Positions 31,577-43,756 of a stretch of 64,000 nucleotides of DNA are shown in pieces. A program made the position numbers and the translations under genes. The notes under the pieces are model-generated. The model saw only the letters and a program-made list of their open reading frames with translations, was not told the DNA's origin and searched no databases. The first letter of the stretch is position 1. Every line of letters starts with the position of its first letter. The DNA comes from Adiantum capillus-veneris (Eukaryota; Streptophyta; Polypodiopsida; Polypodiales; Pteridaceae), in assembly GCA_014529385.2 (NCBI GenBank), contig CM043952.1, positions 57,706,119 to 57,770,118 of the forward strand, written 5' to 3'.

Positions 31577-34500
31577 TTCATAACCTTCATGTCTTTATAA
31601 TGGAAATTATAAAATTTTGCTCAAAGAGAAGTGGCTATGAGTATGAACTTAACATATTTTTTTCACTTGCAGGATGGACTTTGAATCTGGGGAGAGAGTA
31701 CATTTGATTCTTGATAATGAAACTATTGGTATTGGTGGTGTGTGTAGAACAGATCCACATTCCACATGTGGTGGTACAAAGATATGGCAAGGAAATGTAT
31801 CTATACTAGTGGAGGAATGTTTGAAGGATGTGGTGCTCCCTTTTCCTACAATGAATACTACATCTCTCCAAAGTTCATTATGGAGTGTCGTTTGATGGCC
31901 CAAGCTTCTTTTGCAGCCTTCCATGATAAATGAAAACCCAATTGACACAAATGAAAGCTACAATGGTGATGAACAAGGGGATCACCCTCATCCTCTACTT
32001 ACAGATTCAATACCTATAACAAACCCAAAGTTTGAAACATTGATACAAGAATCTTGGAGAAATCAAAGGGTACTTTTAAAGGATGACCCAATGATGCAAA
32101 TTATACATGAAGGGACCATATTATATGTATTTCCAAACGATTATGTTAGCTTCCATGTACTTGGTGATGATTTTGTGGGTGTGGGTATTGAAGGGGAGAA
32201 TGAAATTAGTGAGAACATGCCTAATGTGGCTAGCATCATTTTGGTATAGTGGCCCATCAAGCAGACAACCATGTTGGATGGGATCCCATTACAACGCTTT
32301 GTTCCTATTAATGGGATGCATGCTAGATGTGCTAAATTTGATGTATCCAATGATAATAATGCTAGAAAATATGGTGATGGGAATACTGTTGCTACATCGT
32401 TAAGGAAGCGGTGCTACACTTTTATCAACAGAACTTGGAAAACAAGAGCAGCACAAGCTTTTGTTTTTTATCTTGCAACTGAGTCAATTCAAAGGGTTTC
32501 ATGTATTGATTGTTGTGGAAAAAAATACTGTCAATTTGCAGATCGAGATATGGTGACAAGGTTAATTTTTTTTTTTGGGGAGAGTCTCAAAAAGCACGCA
32601 CTAATTATGTTTATGATGTCCTATCTATATGCTATCCGAAAGATGAAAAGAGGTGATACCAATTCAAGATAAATGGCTCTATTGTTTGTTGTAGAGCATG
32701 GTATGAGCTACATGGAATACCAAAGACATCATTTTACCGCTACGAGGAATAATTGAAATTGTGTGTGCCATTATGTGCATGGTAACACATGCACATTGAG
32801 ACGAGTACTTCAACATACTAATTTATCAAGAGCATTGCTAAATGAGTTTGTGGATAACAACTCTGAGAAGATGCCACACAGAAGTAGAACACTACTAGAT
32901 GGCTCAAGGGACACTCAATTAGTGATTCCATCAATGTACAAACAGGTTGATATTTTAAGCAAAATTAACACAACACTTGACCAAATGGGTTATGAGAAGA
33001 AGTTATCTCAGTCTTCTTTTGGTAGGATGTGGAACAAAGAGTATCCACATGTCACTTTAACAAAGACAAGTGAGTTCTCTAAGTGCAATGTTTGCAGTTC
33101 AATCAAGGCTGCTAGAAGCTAAACCTTCTCTTGATGAGAGATCTCTTCTCTTGACAGTCACTTTGTCTTCAATGGTTTGTGGCCAACTGATCCAAATCTT
33201 ACAATTGGCTCAATTGCTAATTGTTTACATAACCTAGAGAGGATAGGTAAGCATCCTCTTGGTGATCTAGAAACCAACGGACTACCAAGGAGCTCTATCT
33301 CACTACTAAATTCGTTGAACTCAAGGGATGCTTTGGACTACCACAACTTGAGTGACGAAAAAGATCCCATTGTGTAGACATTAGAAACTACAGAAGAGTA
33401 ATTGGGGTCATCATTTTGCAAGTTACCGGAGAACTTGTTACTACAATTAAATAATTGTGCAGGGGAGAACAAAAATCGATACTTATTTGCCTATTTGTCC
33501 ATGCTTGTTGCAAAGGGCGTTTTCAAAACCATGCAGCTAGAATTTTTGATGGTTGGGCATACACATGAGGACACAGATGCAATGTTCAATAAGTTTTCAA
33601 AGAAGTTGAGAGTTACACAAACTTATACTTTGCCTCATTTGATGGATACACTAAGGAATAGCTCATCTTCATCTCCAGGTCCATTTATGCTCACAAAGGT
33701 CCCTGATCTCAAGAAATATTGTGATGGCTATCTTTGTGATGGACAAGACATACTTGTTGGCCATTCCAAACCTCTTCAATTTAGGTTTTTTATGCAAGAT
33801 GAGACACCCATGATGCAATATAAGGCACATGTAGGTGTATCAAATTAGAGTGAAACTATTCACCTTTGGAAAATTGACATAGAAGGAAATCCAATGTTAC
33901 CATATAGAGATCCACCTTTGGTACCAATGGTAGAGTATGTCAAGGCCCATGAAGAAGTGATTTCAAGGTTGAAGAATTATATTAATTTTTGGCAAAATTT
34001 AGGAAATGGTTCAAATGTGCCACGATATTATAGGCCCGTGGTAGATTCCTGGACTAAGGTAATTGACAAGCTTAGAAGAGAAATCATATCATAGGGAGTC
34101 TTGTACGAGCAATTTTGGCCAAACACGATCTCGTCACGAACAATGCACCACAATGAGCTTACAACAAGGATCCAAAAGATTCTTGTCTTGAAGAGCTAAA
34201 TGATCATTTCTGTGGTCCTCAACGAGATAGGTGACTTTGTTATGCTACTTCCAAGTGACATGGATATCTATCCAGTTTGGCTTGCAATGGCTTTATCAAA
34301 CATTGACAACGAGCCTACATCACCAAACTATAGAAATTTTTTGATTCAATATTAGGCACCTTGTGCAAGAAAGAGTGGGACGACACATAATCAAGCTTAC
34401 ACTAATTGTTGAAAGGGTTTTTGGGTTGTCAACTATAAGGACCCGCAAATGTGGAAATCTGTAGATGCAATTGTTTGGTCTTGGAAACCCAACAACGAAG

Positions 34501-34643
34501 GTCCATTTTCATGGATTAAGATTCCACAAAGGCATGCTCTAAAAGCTAAAACTGGCCTTGCATCATCAAACACACTTGGATCAAAGTTTGGACATGGCAT
34601 CCAATTTGGAGTAGATTATATGGAGCTTCTATTGTTACTATAA
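30855..34643 (+). pseudogene. DUF7869-like large protein gene, decayed
   Basis: After an intron acceptor at 30853, duplicated exons encode a module with HLILDNEIVGIGFVCRT and ECLNDVVLPFPTMN, similar to a plant transposon-associated domain (DUF8039-like). From 32405 comes a Cys-rich stretch (SCIDCCGKKYCQFADRDM), then LNEFVDNNSEKMPHRSRT with SQSSFGRMWNKEYPHV and KCNVCS. At 33402-33848 lies the clearest block: LNNCAGENKNRYLFAYL and FLMVGHTHEDTDAMFNKF, which I recognise as the DUF7869 type, probably an RNase H-fold nuclease relic; VGHSKPLQFRF follows. The C-terminal end is at 34643. Stops occur in several places (for example near 32671, 32754, 33120, 33376, 33846 and 34092), so it is a pseudogene. 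It could be a transposase or a domesticated host gene. Confidence 0.65.
31577..32404 (+). repeat. Tandem exon duplication, copy 2
   Basis: Starts TTCATAACCTTCATGTCTTT and ends at GGGAATACTGTTGCTACA, where copy 1 ends GGGAATACCATTGCTACA. After this point only copy 2 continues into the rest of the gene. Confidence 0.88.
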
Positions 34644-35460
34644 TGGTTTTAAAGAAGACCTTTGATTGTAGTGATCTTTCTTTCTTTTATTTCATTACTA
34701 GTATTTAATCGCATTCATGCTTTGTGCATCCTCAAATTTTGGTGTTTATCAACACCACAATTCTTTAAGATTTCACTCTAACCCATCAGCAAGTATATCA
34801 ACCTATTTCCCACTTTAAATGGAAAATTCCCAAATTACATGAATTTAGTCAATTTGGAGATTCCCACAATGAGGGATTTTTACCATAATATTTGATATGG
34901 TCTTATGCGTGGGTCCCTCCTTTCTATCTTAAGGCTTGCTTGCCTAGCAAGCTCTTGAAACATCTCAAATTACTTCTCTTTTACCAAAATCACTTTCCAG
35001 TGTGAGAATTCTCAATATAATGCATAAAAAGGCCTAATTATGTAGGTAGTGTGTCTGCCACCTTAATGAAACCAAGTCAGATAGCTAGAGAGTTGGCTGC
35101 TCATCATCATGGCCTTGGCTTATAATAAATACTCCTTGAAGGTGAAGAGTTCCTTTCTCTCATCAAGTTTGATCAGTCTCAAAGACCTTGTTGATGATTA
35201 TTTCACTTGGTAGGCATCATAGAATCCATGCTTCCATAGCTAGCTTTTGGCTCATAGAAGAATGAGAGTAAATGGGGCAAAAAAAAAATTCTCTTCACCC
35301 ACATACAAGCCATCCTGTGGTATGGAAGTGCTTGCTCCCTTGCCCCATTAGTGATTCTTGGGAGGAGAGAAAAAGTAGGACCACTAGCCTAAAGAAGCTT
35401 TTGCAGACTATTAGGCTCTCCTTTGGTGTGGTATTTGTGGTGGCAACTCTAGTGTAGCTG
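34644..35460. other. Intergenic stretch, no feature recognised
   Basis: AT-rich, no coding sequence or repeat seen; it is the left flank of the LTR at 35461. Confidence 0.5.
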
Positions 35461-36375
35461 TGTTAGCAGCAAGCTAACACGGTGTCAGGAGTTTTTTGGA
35501 GCAAGGGATTGCGCATATGTACATACACATGCATGGTGCATCAAATAAGGAATTGCTCATTTTCCAGAGCCAGGTGGTTACGTGGGGCTCACATGTGTAC
35601 AGGTAGGACAGCATGTACATAGTGCATCGATTTTCATTATCACCAGTACCAGTGTGTTTTTTTCATAATAATGAGGAGTTGTTGGCGCGTAAAAATTCTC
35701 AAGAAAGCTATCCACGGGCTGACGACATGAGGTAAGCAGGTGCGTCAGATGGCATCTAGTGGCGTCAGGAGGTCGAATGGGGTCAATACTTGCACATGGA
35801 GAAGTACGGGCACAATGTGGATGTTTTCTTGTGATAATTATGCAAAAAGGTCATCATGAGGAACAACCGCAGGTAAGAGCTCTACGCATTGACGTAAACA
35901 CATCACACTATTTTGTAGCTTTTAACGTCGCTGACCTGCAGCCCGTGACCTGCAGCCTAATTTCATCATAACTAGGAATTTACACGTTCAAATTAAAAAA
36001 CTAAGCATAGGCGGGGTATTGGGGCATCATTGCTAAGCATTTATATGCATTCTGGGTCAAAAACGACTAGGTCAACAATCCACTGTTGTTAATAATTGCG
36101 ATTTTGAAATTTGACATAAAGTGGGGTTTGAGACCATAAGCATGTGTGCTTAGGTCTTATAAACATGTCCTAGAAGTTTCTTTACGTTTGGATGTCATCC
36201 GATGCTGTAACTTGAGTTAGATACGAGTTGTTAGTTGTTTTCCAAGAGATTGACAACCTCTAGTAGCCTCTATGCACTAGTCAAATCAGCTTCATCCCAT
36301 GGATTGACAATTTAATCGTGGTTCTCGCTAATACTGCAATAAGATAGGATAATGAGGTTAGACATGCGTCCCACA
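35461..36375 (+). repeat. 5' LTR of a plus-strand tRNA-Asp-primed element (915 bp)
   Basis: Begins TGTTAGCAGCAAGCTAACAC (itself a small hairpin) and ends CGTCCCACA, followed by a good primer site. Length agrees with the other LTRs of this group (914-922 bp). No mate is seen in the window. Confidence 0.7.
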
Positions 36376-36377
36376 TT

Positions 36378-36395
36378 TGGTGTCATTGCCGGGGA
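36378..36395 (+). other. Primer binding site, tRNA-Asp type
   Basis: TGGTGTCATTGCCGGGGA, two bases after the LTR; close to TGGCGCCGTTGCCGGGGA, the complement of the tRNA-Asp 3' end used by many plant gypsy elements. Confidence 0.8.
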
Positions 36396-36989
36396 TCAAA
36401 GAGACCTAAACTAGGGAAAAACACGAGCGTCTTGTGAAGTTATCCTTTAACTTCCTCTAGGTTCACCTAGAGTTCAAACTTTCTTTTAGAAACCCCATAG
36501 CCTAGATTTTCGCCTTTTGTTGTGTAGAGGTAGCTTGGAAGTAATCGTACTTGCTGAGTGCCTTTAGGATTGTAGGATTGTAGAAATAGATTAGGATTTT
36601 GAGAATGATTGGTAGACGAGACAAGTCTTAAGATCAATGCTCAGAAAACCATAAAAGACAAGAAAACGAGTGTTTTTGGACACTTTCCACAACCCCATTG
36701 CATGAGAATCTAGGAGTAGGGTAATTCGGATCCGAGGTGGATTTCTGAACATTGCTCTCTCTCAAAGAATCATTGTGAGTTGTTATTGGAAGTTGCAGAA
36801 TTTCAGGTCTACGGTTAGAAATATCACAAAAAGACTCGAAACCACTCAATCTGACTGGAGAGTAAGCATAAAAGTTGTATGAACTAGTGGGTAAGCTCAA
36901 GGACACTTCGAGGTAAAAATTTCAAGAGTTGGCAAAAACTCAGATTTTTCTTGACATTTTAGGCCAAAGTAAGTTTTGACTTGATTCAT

Positions 36990-37960
36990 AAGCTTAAAAT
37001 AGCTCATGTAAAGACTGTCTTTGAAAAAATTGCAAAAAAGTGTTCATTTCAAGCCTGAAGTTAATAATCACGATTATTAACTTTTAGCTCGGATTTGACC
37101 AAGGTTCATACCATTGACTCATTGCATGTGTACAAACAACTTTTGTAAAGGCACAAAAGATTTGGATCACCAAACTGGGTAAAAAACTAAATTTTGTACT
37201 GACTTTCTGAATCTTGAGTGTAAATTGTGGAAAAAATTATCCAAACTTGTTGAAATTTGATTCATAGGCTCTTATTGATGTGATAAACATGTGTACATGC
37301 TCAGTTGACCAAAAAGATTCAAAACGTTGCCAGTTGTAAATAATCACGAATATTTACATCTGCCCCATTTTTCACCTTTTTTGACCAAGTCTGCATACCA
37401 CTAGTTTTATCATGTTGTAATAAGCCCACGAACCAAATTTGGTAAGCTTTGGATCACTGGATTGAAAATTGTGACCAAATTTGCAAAGTTAGTCTACAGA
37501 TAGAAAATTGATGACCATTTGACAAAAAATTGTCCAAACTTGATGAAACTTGACTAGGGACCTTAACTTAACAGATCTGTGTCAAAGTTGGGACAAAAAT
37601 TTGTAAAAATTTGGCTGAAGTAAATTATCGCAATTATTTACATTTGCTTCAAAATTTGAAAATTTTGCAAATTTGAGTATACCACAAGGTCAACCATATC
37701 AAGTAGACCCCACAAGTAAATTTTGGTGAAATTTGGATCACAAAAGTGAGACTTAAGCCAAATTCTTGAAATCAGAGTCTGCCAGACACAAAACAATTGA
37801 TAAACTTGATCAAATTTTGTCCAAACTTGTTGAAACTTGTCAAGGGACTTTAACAGGTTGTATACTTGCCAAACCAAGCCAAAAAGTGCAAAAATCTAGC
37901 AAAAGTAAATAGTCGTGATTATTTACTACTGCTACCCAAGGACATTAGTTTTGACTTTTG
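36990..37960 (+). repeat. Leader tandem repeats, about 280-bp unit with a palindromic core
   Basis: The cores TTAATAATCACGATTATTAA (37061), TAAATAATCACGAATATTTA (37337), TAAATTATCGCAATTATTTA (37621) and TAAATAGTCGTGATTATTTA (37906) are spaced 276, 284 and 285 bp. Between them, diverged words recur (TTGTCCAAACTTG, GACCAAGTxTG, TTTGGATCAC). The cores keep their inverted symmetry while flanks diverge. Confidence 0.8.
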
Positions 37961-38332
37961 AATCTGTAAAGTGTTAGACCATCATAATACAAAGCCATCG
38001 GACAATTTTGGGTTCAATCAGATCAGAATTGGTACATGTTCACTCAGTTTCCAGGTTGCAGATTAATCCTTTGATTTTTTCTAAAGTCGAATCTAAAAGT
38101 CAAGTGCTGACTCCCATAGCTCGATTTGAAGTAATACACATAGACCAATCATGAGAGTTATCAAAACCTCTATTGTCTTTATAGAAGAATAGCTAACTTG
38201 ATCAAATTTGTACAAGAATTAAGTTGCAGACACGGAATCGGTAATTTAGCAGAGGTTGCAATCAAATCAAGTGGAAAGTGACAACAAGTCAATCCAAAGG
38301 TAAGTACTCTATCCAGAGCTTCATAAGTCTAT

Positions 38333-38533
38333 ATGAACCTTAGATCTGGTTGTGTACTAGGAAATCAGGGCATACTCGGAGAAACCTCCAGTAGAGTATC
38401 CACCGAAGAAAGCGTGAATCAAGGCAATTCCTTGCACACAATCCTTCAAGAAGTCTCATACACTTTTTTAGATTCAACATCTGAAATGTCTTCTTACGAC
38501 TCACTCGAAAACTGGAACGACAATGTGCTATAA
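38333..38533 (+). pseudogene. Start of a gag-like ORF
   Basis: MNLRSGCVLGNQGILGETSS opens a 66-codon stretch; Leu-Arg-Ser-Gly near the start is common in plant gypsy gag leaders. It ends by 38533, and a second coding-like stretch (AKVYLDPNEEYTIRIDDHG) follows near 38570-38625. Fossil piece. Confidence 0.35.
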
Positions 38534-38627
38534 GCATATACTCTCTTTTTATAAGACAAACCGCCATGGAGCTAAGGTTTACCTGGACCCTAACGAGGAG
38601 TATACTATTCGCATTGATGACCATGGT

Positions 38628-39566
38628 ATTTGTTAGAAGCTGGACACACCCTACGGAAACTCACTTCTCGGCAGATTATCATTTTTTTGTAATTATTCAT
38701 TTATTGAGAAAACTCGACATTTCACCTTGTAAATATTGGGGCTTACAGAAGTTTCCAGATTGTATCCCAGTTTTGATAGTTAGATTGAGTAGATGGTTGA
38801 TTTGGAACCTTAGGGTTTGAGAATTGTATGGTATTTATACCACTTTTTGACCTTAATGAAAAACCTTTTGTCATTTAAAAAAAAAGAAGTTTTTGAAGTC
38901 TGTGAGTGAGTGTACTGTGTACGAGAGAGAGTGTGAACTTCATCTTGACGCTACATGTGCACCAGTGGTCGGAATTGAGTGCGGAGAAGTGCAGCGTGTT
39001 GCCCCCGACAAGAGCTACCCGCCGATACCTACATTGCGCGCGTACGGTCCGGTTTTGCGAGCTCCTTCTACGAGCTTCATCTGGCGATTTGGTGATCATA
39101 CGTTGTCCGATTTTTCATTGCAGCATATCCACGCGTTCACATTGAGTAGAGCTACACATTAGGCACTTTAGATTTTGGAAACGGAGACCTGAAAATTTCG
39201 GCCAGACATCCTACGTGATTTTTCATCGTGTATTTTGGGTTGGGGTTTTGGTTCATAGACCTTAGGGAGAGCGACCTATTGGTGATGGTAGGGTCTCCTT
39301 CGAGTTCTATGGTGTTTCAAGATTGTTTGATGGGTGTTTGGCTCTAGAAAGTGTTGTAGGAAGTTTCCTCTTATGCACTCTTGAAGGCTGTGACTTAGAC
39401 ATTGGGTAGAGACCTCTGTAGGAATTAGTTAGGAGTCGGAGAGTGTAAGTTGACACCTTATACTTGCTTCCACACGCCTGTGGGTCGAGCTTCATCCTTA
39501 GCTGACAAATCTTTGTTAGGTGAATCCTCGCTTTGCTGATGTCCATCGCAGCATATCTGTCCAACA
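38628..39566 (+). repeat. LTR end with upstream promoter, start uncertain
   Basis: The right end is firm: TCTGTCCAACA at 39566 followed by a near-perfect tRNA-Asp primer site. A TATTTATACC box near 38830 and AATGAAAAACC near 38855 fit promoter and R region. A start at TGTTAGAAGC (38628) would give 939 bp, the group size, but coding-like sequence seems to run across it, so the start is a guess. Confidence 0.5.
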
Positions 39567-39567
39567 T

Positions 39568-39585
39568 TGGCACCGTTGCCGGGGA
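39568..39585 (+). other. Primer binding site, tRNA-Asp type
   Basis: TGGCACCGTTGCCGGGGA, one base from the canonical tRNA-Asp site. Confidence 0.85.
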
Positions 39586-39840
39586 CGAAAACCTTAGGTA
39601 GGTGAACGAGACTAGTCCTTGAGGATAAGGATTTTTGGCTTGGCAAGAGTCTCGTTTTACATTTAGATAGGACCAGAGGGTGGAGGACTCTCTAGGTCTT
39701 AGAGGGAGTCTGAACTAATACCTGAAACTATCTTTGTCTACCTAAATCTACCTAAGTCGAAGGATCTAGGCCAGACACACGCTATATCAATCCAAGTACT
39801 CAAGAAAGCAAAGAAAAGTCAAGCAAGTATTTGTTGAAAG

Positions 39841-40631
39841 CAACTTAGTCAAAGTCAATGATCCAGTTTGGATTAAAGATAAGAAATCAACACAGAGAAC
39901 AAACACATGGGATGGATAGCTTCACAATGGAGCTTAAAAGAATAGGAGTACTATGGAGGTAGTAGATAGATATGGGTACCAAAACCGCAGCTTAGAGCAT
40001 ATGAAGTAACATTAAGACTCTCCTCCCAAGAAAGAAGGCCCACAAGGTATCAACCTTGACAATATCCTAAGATACCTAAGAAACAGATATACAACAGAAC
40101 AACATCAAATGATGCTAAAGTCGACCACAACCCTCAAGAGGATACAAAAAAAAGAAGGATCTCAAAGAATCTTCCTCTTAGACAAGAATTCTACCCAAGC
40201 TATACAACGATTTGGCTACCAGTCAACCATAAGCCAACTGCAATTGAACCAGACCTACATGAAGATCTCAAGAAATCAACAAGACCTAGAGTAAAGAAAT
40301 TCAACAAAGGAGTTACAAAGGTCATCAAGAGATTTGGATTCCTAAGTCTTCCAATGCTTTGAGTCAAAAGCCAGATGCCGAAAGCCAACAGAGGCCTACA
40401 GTAACATCAAAGACTCCTATCAACAGGCCCAATTGGAGAATCAAACAGATAATGGAGTCTTCACAGTCAAAGAAGGACAACCCAACCAATGAGAATGCAG
40501 ATTTGAAGATGATAAAACAGGTATGGCAAAAGAAAACTTCAATGCCAACTTGGTCCTTCACTAATCCTTGTTTTGAGGATTCAAGCTTACTTTTACCTGA
40601 AGAAATGTTTATAGTAAGCACAAGAATGTAA
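39841..40631 (+). pseudogene. Trp-Pro repeat region of an LTR element
   Basis: Broken open pieces: LVKVNDPVWIKD (39851) matches IKVKDPVWIHE on the minus strand at about 49.25 kb; TIWLPVNHKPTAIEP (about 40206) matches the IWLPK motif there; the last piece ends with KQVWQKKTSMPTWSF and LLLPEEMF. It is the plus-strand copy of the region described at 48289-49551, lying only 270 bp after the primer site. Fossil. Confidence 0.5.
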
Positions 40632-41610
40632 AAAGTCAAGTCGCCAGGGTGCAAAAAACACTCTTTGGCATAGTCAGAGTTGGGTTGCTGAGCCATGAAA
40701 TGAGCAAAGCATTAGTCCCAAAGCTTCAAGTCATATTAAAGTATGTGCTAAGAGTCGTAGTTTTTAGGCTTACGCTCAAGCTGGAATAGCTGAGCATATC
40801 TAAAGTCAATGTTGCTCATGCTGGATGAGATGAGCATAAGAGTCAAAGTCTATTAACTTACAATGGTGGAGTATCGTTAAGTTCAACACTCACACACAAT
40901 GTACAGTAAGATGAGAGCACATATCCTCGTCAAATGAAAACCATTCTTAAAGAGGTGCCAGCTTGCAAAGCCATGTCATATGCTTTTATAGCTACACCAT
41001 CTTTCTGAAGAACCCCTCAAAATCTTTCTTGCATATCATATTGTTTTCCATGCATTTCTATGTATGCATAAATAGGATGTCCCATTATTGGACATATGCA
41101 TTAGAAACTCTTTTTTGCTTCCATTCATGCACCTTGAGTGGACTACAACAGGCAAACCAATGTTCCATCATGCTACCCTCTCATATTTGCTGCCATTTTA
41201 AATTCCATATCTATCAGCAAATAATTCCTTGAGTACTTTATTAATATTTCCCATGCTCGTAAGTACTCCGATAATGCGTGTATCCCAAAGGTACTTTTTT
41301 CCCACTTGGTTTTTTCCCTTTGGTCATCCAGGTATTAGACCCTAATCTAGAATTCCATCATTCTACTTCCCTTATACATACTTTTCAAAAATAAGCAACA
41401 TCCTCATCATTATGCTATTACAACGGACAAATGCAACATCATCTTTCACATCAGACATATTTAGACCAATGAAGATGCTGCAACAAATTGAACCTCATCA
41501 ACAAATTCAACTACCAATGAAGACGATCAACCCATCAACAACCAATCAAAACCTTCCCTTGCCTCCAAGGACACTTTTCAATAGTTCCCAAGGACGGGCA
41601 CTAAAATCAA
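40632..41610 (+). other. Non-coding region before the polypurine tract, shared with 47.08-48.29 kb
   Basis: Shares several words with the minus-strand region 47.7-48.3 kb: GCTCATGCTGG then GAGTCAAAGTC; AATAGGATGTCCCAT; and CCAAAGG, T-run, GGTTTTTTCCCTTTGGTCATCCAGG near 41290-41335. CCAAAGG and CCTTTGG form a hairpin with T-runs in its loop. No protein sense except 41412-41620, which may be a C-terminal tail. Confidence 0.6.
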
Positions 41611-41620
41611 AAGGGGGGAA
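41611..41620 (+). other. Polypurine tract
   Basis: AAGGGGGGAA directly before the LTR start at 41621; the minus-strand element has the same tract at 47060-47071. Confidence 0.8.
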
Positions 41621-42540
41621 TGTTATTGAGTCAACGTCAGTTAACAGAAGCTTCTAAATATTGAAGACGTATGGATGCACATCAAAGATCAAAGTGAAGA
41701 ACCAATAAAGATTGGAGTTACATATTTTTCACGTTTTCCCAAAATGGTCACGTATTGAATTCCCAATTTATTTCAAGCCATTGTAATATTTCTAATGTGT
41801 TATGGGCTCAATGGGAGTTCCAAGATATAAAGAATAGGTCATATCTGTGCCTAGGTAGCAGATTCAGTAAGGGGTGGAGCCCTAAAGGCCTTGGGCACCA
41901 GGACATTGCATATTTTTACCCTAGGTATATAAGACAGTGTGTAAAAGAAATTAGGGTTCTCAAGCTCATTTGTTGAGAGCACTCTTTTGTCAGAGCTCTT
42001 GAGGTGTGTGGCTATGGAGTCCTTGAGCTTCTCCTTGCTTATGAGACTTGATTAACACTAATCAATGATTCATTCTCTTTCACTATGCCTCTCTCATACT
42101 TCTTATGATTGCCTATGATGCTTAGATTAGCTAGATCTTAACTAATTAGTGGTTAATCCCTCTATAACCTTGTGTGATTGCGCTCTTTTTCTTGTGTGTG
42201 CATGTAGATTTGATTGGAGTGCGGTGCTCGATAGATCTATGTGTGTGTGCTTGCAATTAGTGTGTTGCATGATAGGATGAGTGTTGTGTGCGTCTTGCAA
42301 TCGTAGTGAGTGTGTTTGGGTTGATTAGTGGTGAAGAGAAGTGGATATGGATATTGCCCTTCATTGCGGCTTAGCTCCTCCATAGGCCAATAAGCTCACC
42401 TCGTAGAGTTAACCATTTGTGTTGCCACAATTATCCCACTAACCGTGTGAGTGTTTCCATGCCCTAGCCAGGTAGCTCATCCCTCCGTATTGACAATTTT
42501 GTTGGTCATTGGAGCTATTATAATGATGGGAACCCCAACT
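41621..42540 (+). repeat. 3' LTR, same family as 12272-13193 (920 bp)
   Basis: Starts TGTTATTGAGTCAACGTCAG after a polypurine tract. A TATA box lies in CCTAGGTATATAAGACAG (41924-41941). Closely similar to the inverted LTR at 12272-13193 throughout. It does not match the LTR ending at 39566, so the 5' and 3' parts of this plus-strand block come from different elements. Confidence 0.82.
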
Positions 42541-43756
42541 GAAGCCAAAGTTGGTCTGAGCTAGAAAGTGGTGTATGCCAAGCAAAGGTTAGAGGTAGGT
42601 GCACTGCATAAGGCTAGGGTAGGTACCAAGGGCCTGGGCATCCAAACGGTAGTGGCAGTGTATGCTCAATGCGGTTTTTTAGGCCAAAAGAGCTAAGGTA
42701 TGGTTTAGATGGAATGAGATCAAGGTGCCTAGAGTGCCCAGCCAGTGCTTTGAATGTAGTGTTCAGTGTGCTCTAGAAGCCGGTCCAGACGGCTCATTAA
42801 ACGGAGCCCCGGTGCTCAAGATATTACAGTTCAAAGATAAAGGGTGTAGCAGATCCCCGACGGGCAGGTCAGCTAGGGACAGGTGGCTCAGGATGATGCT
42901 AGTGGATGCATGTGTAGAGCTCAAAGTATGGAGCATGTTTTTCTTCTCAGATTGCGAATCAAACCTCACGATAGCAAGTTATGGCTATTTGAAGATTTTT
43001 TGGGAGCCGGGTCTATGCCCACTTGCCCGCATCGAAGGGTGCGCCATCTGCTGTTTTTTTGGCCTCACCAAGGTTCTTGGTGATAGTATGCTTCATATGA
43101 AGTTGGAAAGAACTAATGGTTCGTCCATCGGATGCTCGATCAACCAGATACAATAGGATGAAGTTGGGAGCATTTGGCCGGTGAAGTGTTTGCAGATGAT
43201 TTTTTTAAAAATTTTGGCTGCTCGGATTGCAAGCCCGTGGGATTTGGAGTGCAGTGAGCACAGAGGATTTCAAATTCAAGAACGGGCTCCATCGGCTGGG
43301 TTTTGCGGCTCAGGAAATTGGCCTCTGAGTAAAATGTGACAGGTTTATGAAGTGGGGGGGGAGGAAATGAGTGTGAAGGGTTTCTTTTAAAAAGTCCTTG
43401 GAGACTACCCCAAGAGGGGGCACCTCAGCTGCTGTCACGTGGTGCTGACTTTCCCCACATGTGTTGAAGGAAGCCAATTGACTGGAGTACAGTGTGGAAA
43501 GCATGCAAGAGAATGAGCTCCTTCGAGCTGTGGCGATGGAGAGCCCCGTGGGGCACTACGCGATGGCTCTGTGTTGGCGACGTGCTTCCCAGCAGGGTTG
43601 ACGGCTGTGGCGTTTTGGTTGGTGGAGGCGGACATGCCTGGCGGTGCGCCCGTGTAGCTGGTGGCAGTGGGCGGCTTGCTCACATTCATAAATGATGATG
43701 TGGTGTGCCCGAAGCGAGTGTTCCCACGGCCGGCCCTTGGAGGCCCCATCTTTTGG
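42541..43756. other. GC-richer unassigned region
   Basis: Distinctly higher GC than its surroundings. A 143-codon open stretch at 42725-43156 (VPSQCFECSVQCALEAGPDG) reads only partly like protein; a Gly/Pro-rich open stretch (43435-43749) lies on the minus strand. No family recognised; a retroelement coding remnant or a gene fragment are both possible. Confidence 0.3.

Larger units (their letters stand above)
36376..38627 (+). mobile_element. Leader and gag start of the plus-strand LTR element
   Basis: Follows the LTR at 35461-36375. The first 1.95 kb are non-coding with 280-bp repeats; a coding start appears at 38333. The rest of the element is absent or replaced by other LTR sequence from about 38.6 kb. 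A broken fossil. Confidence 0.6.
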
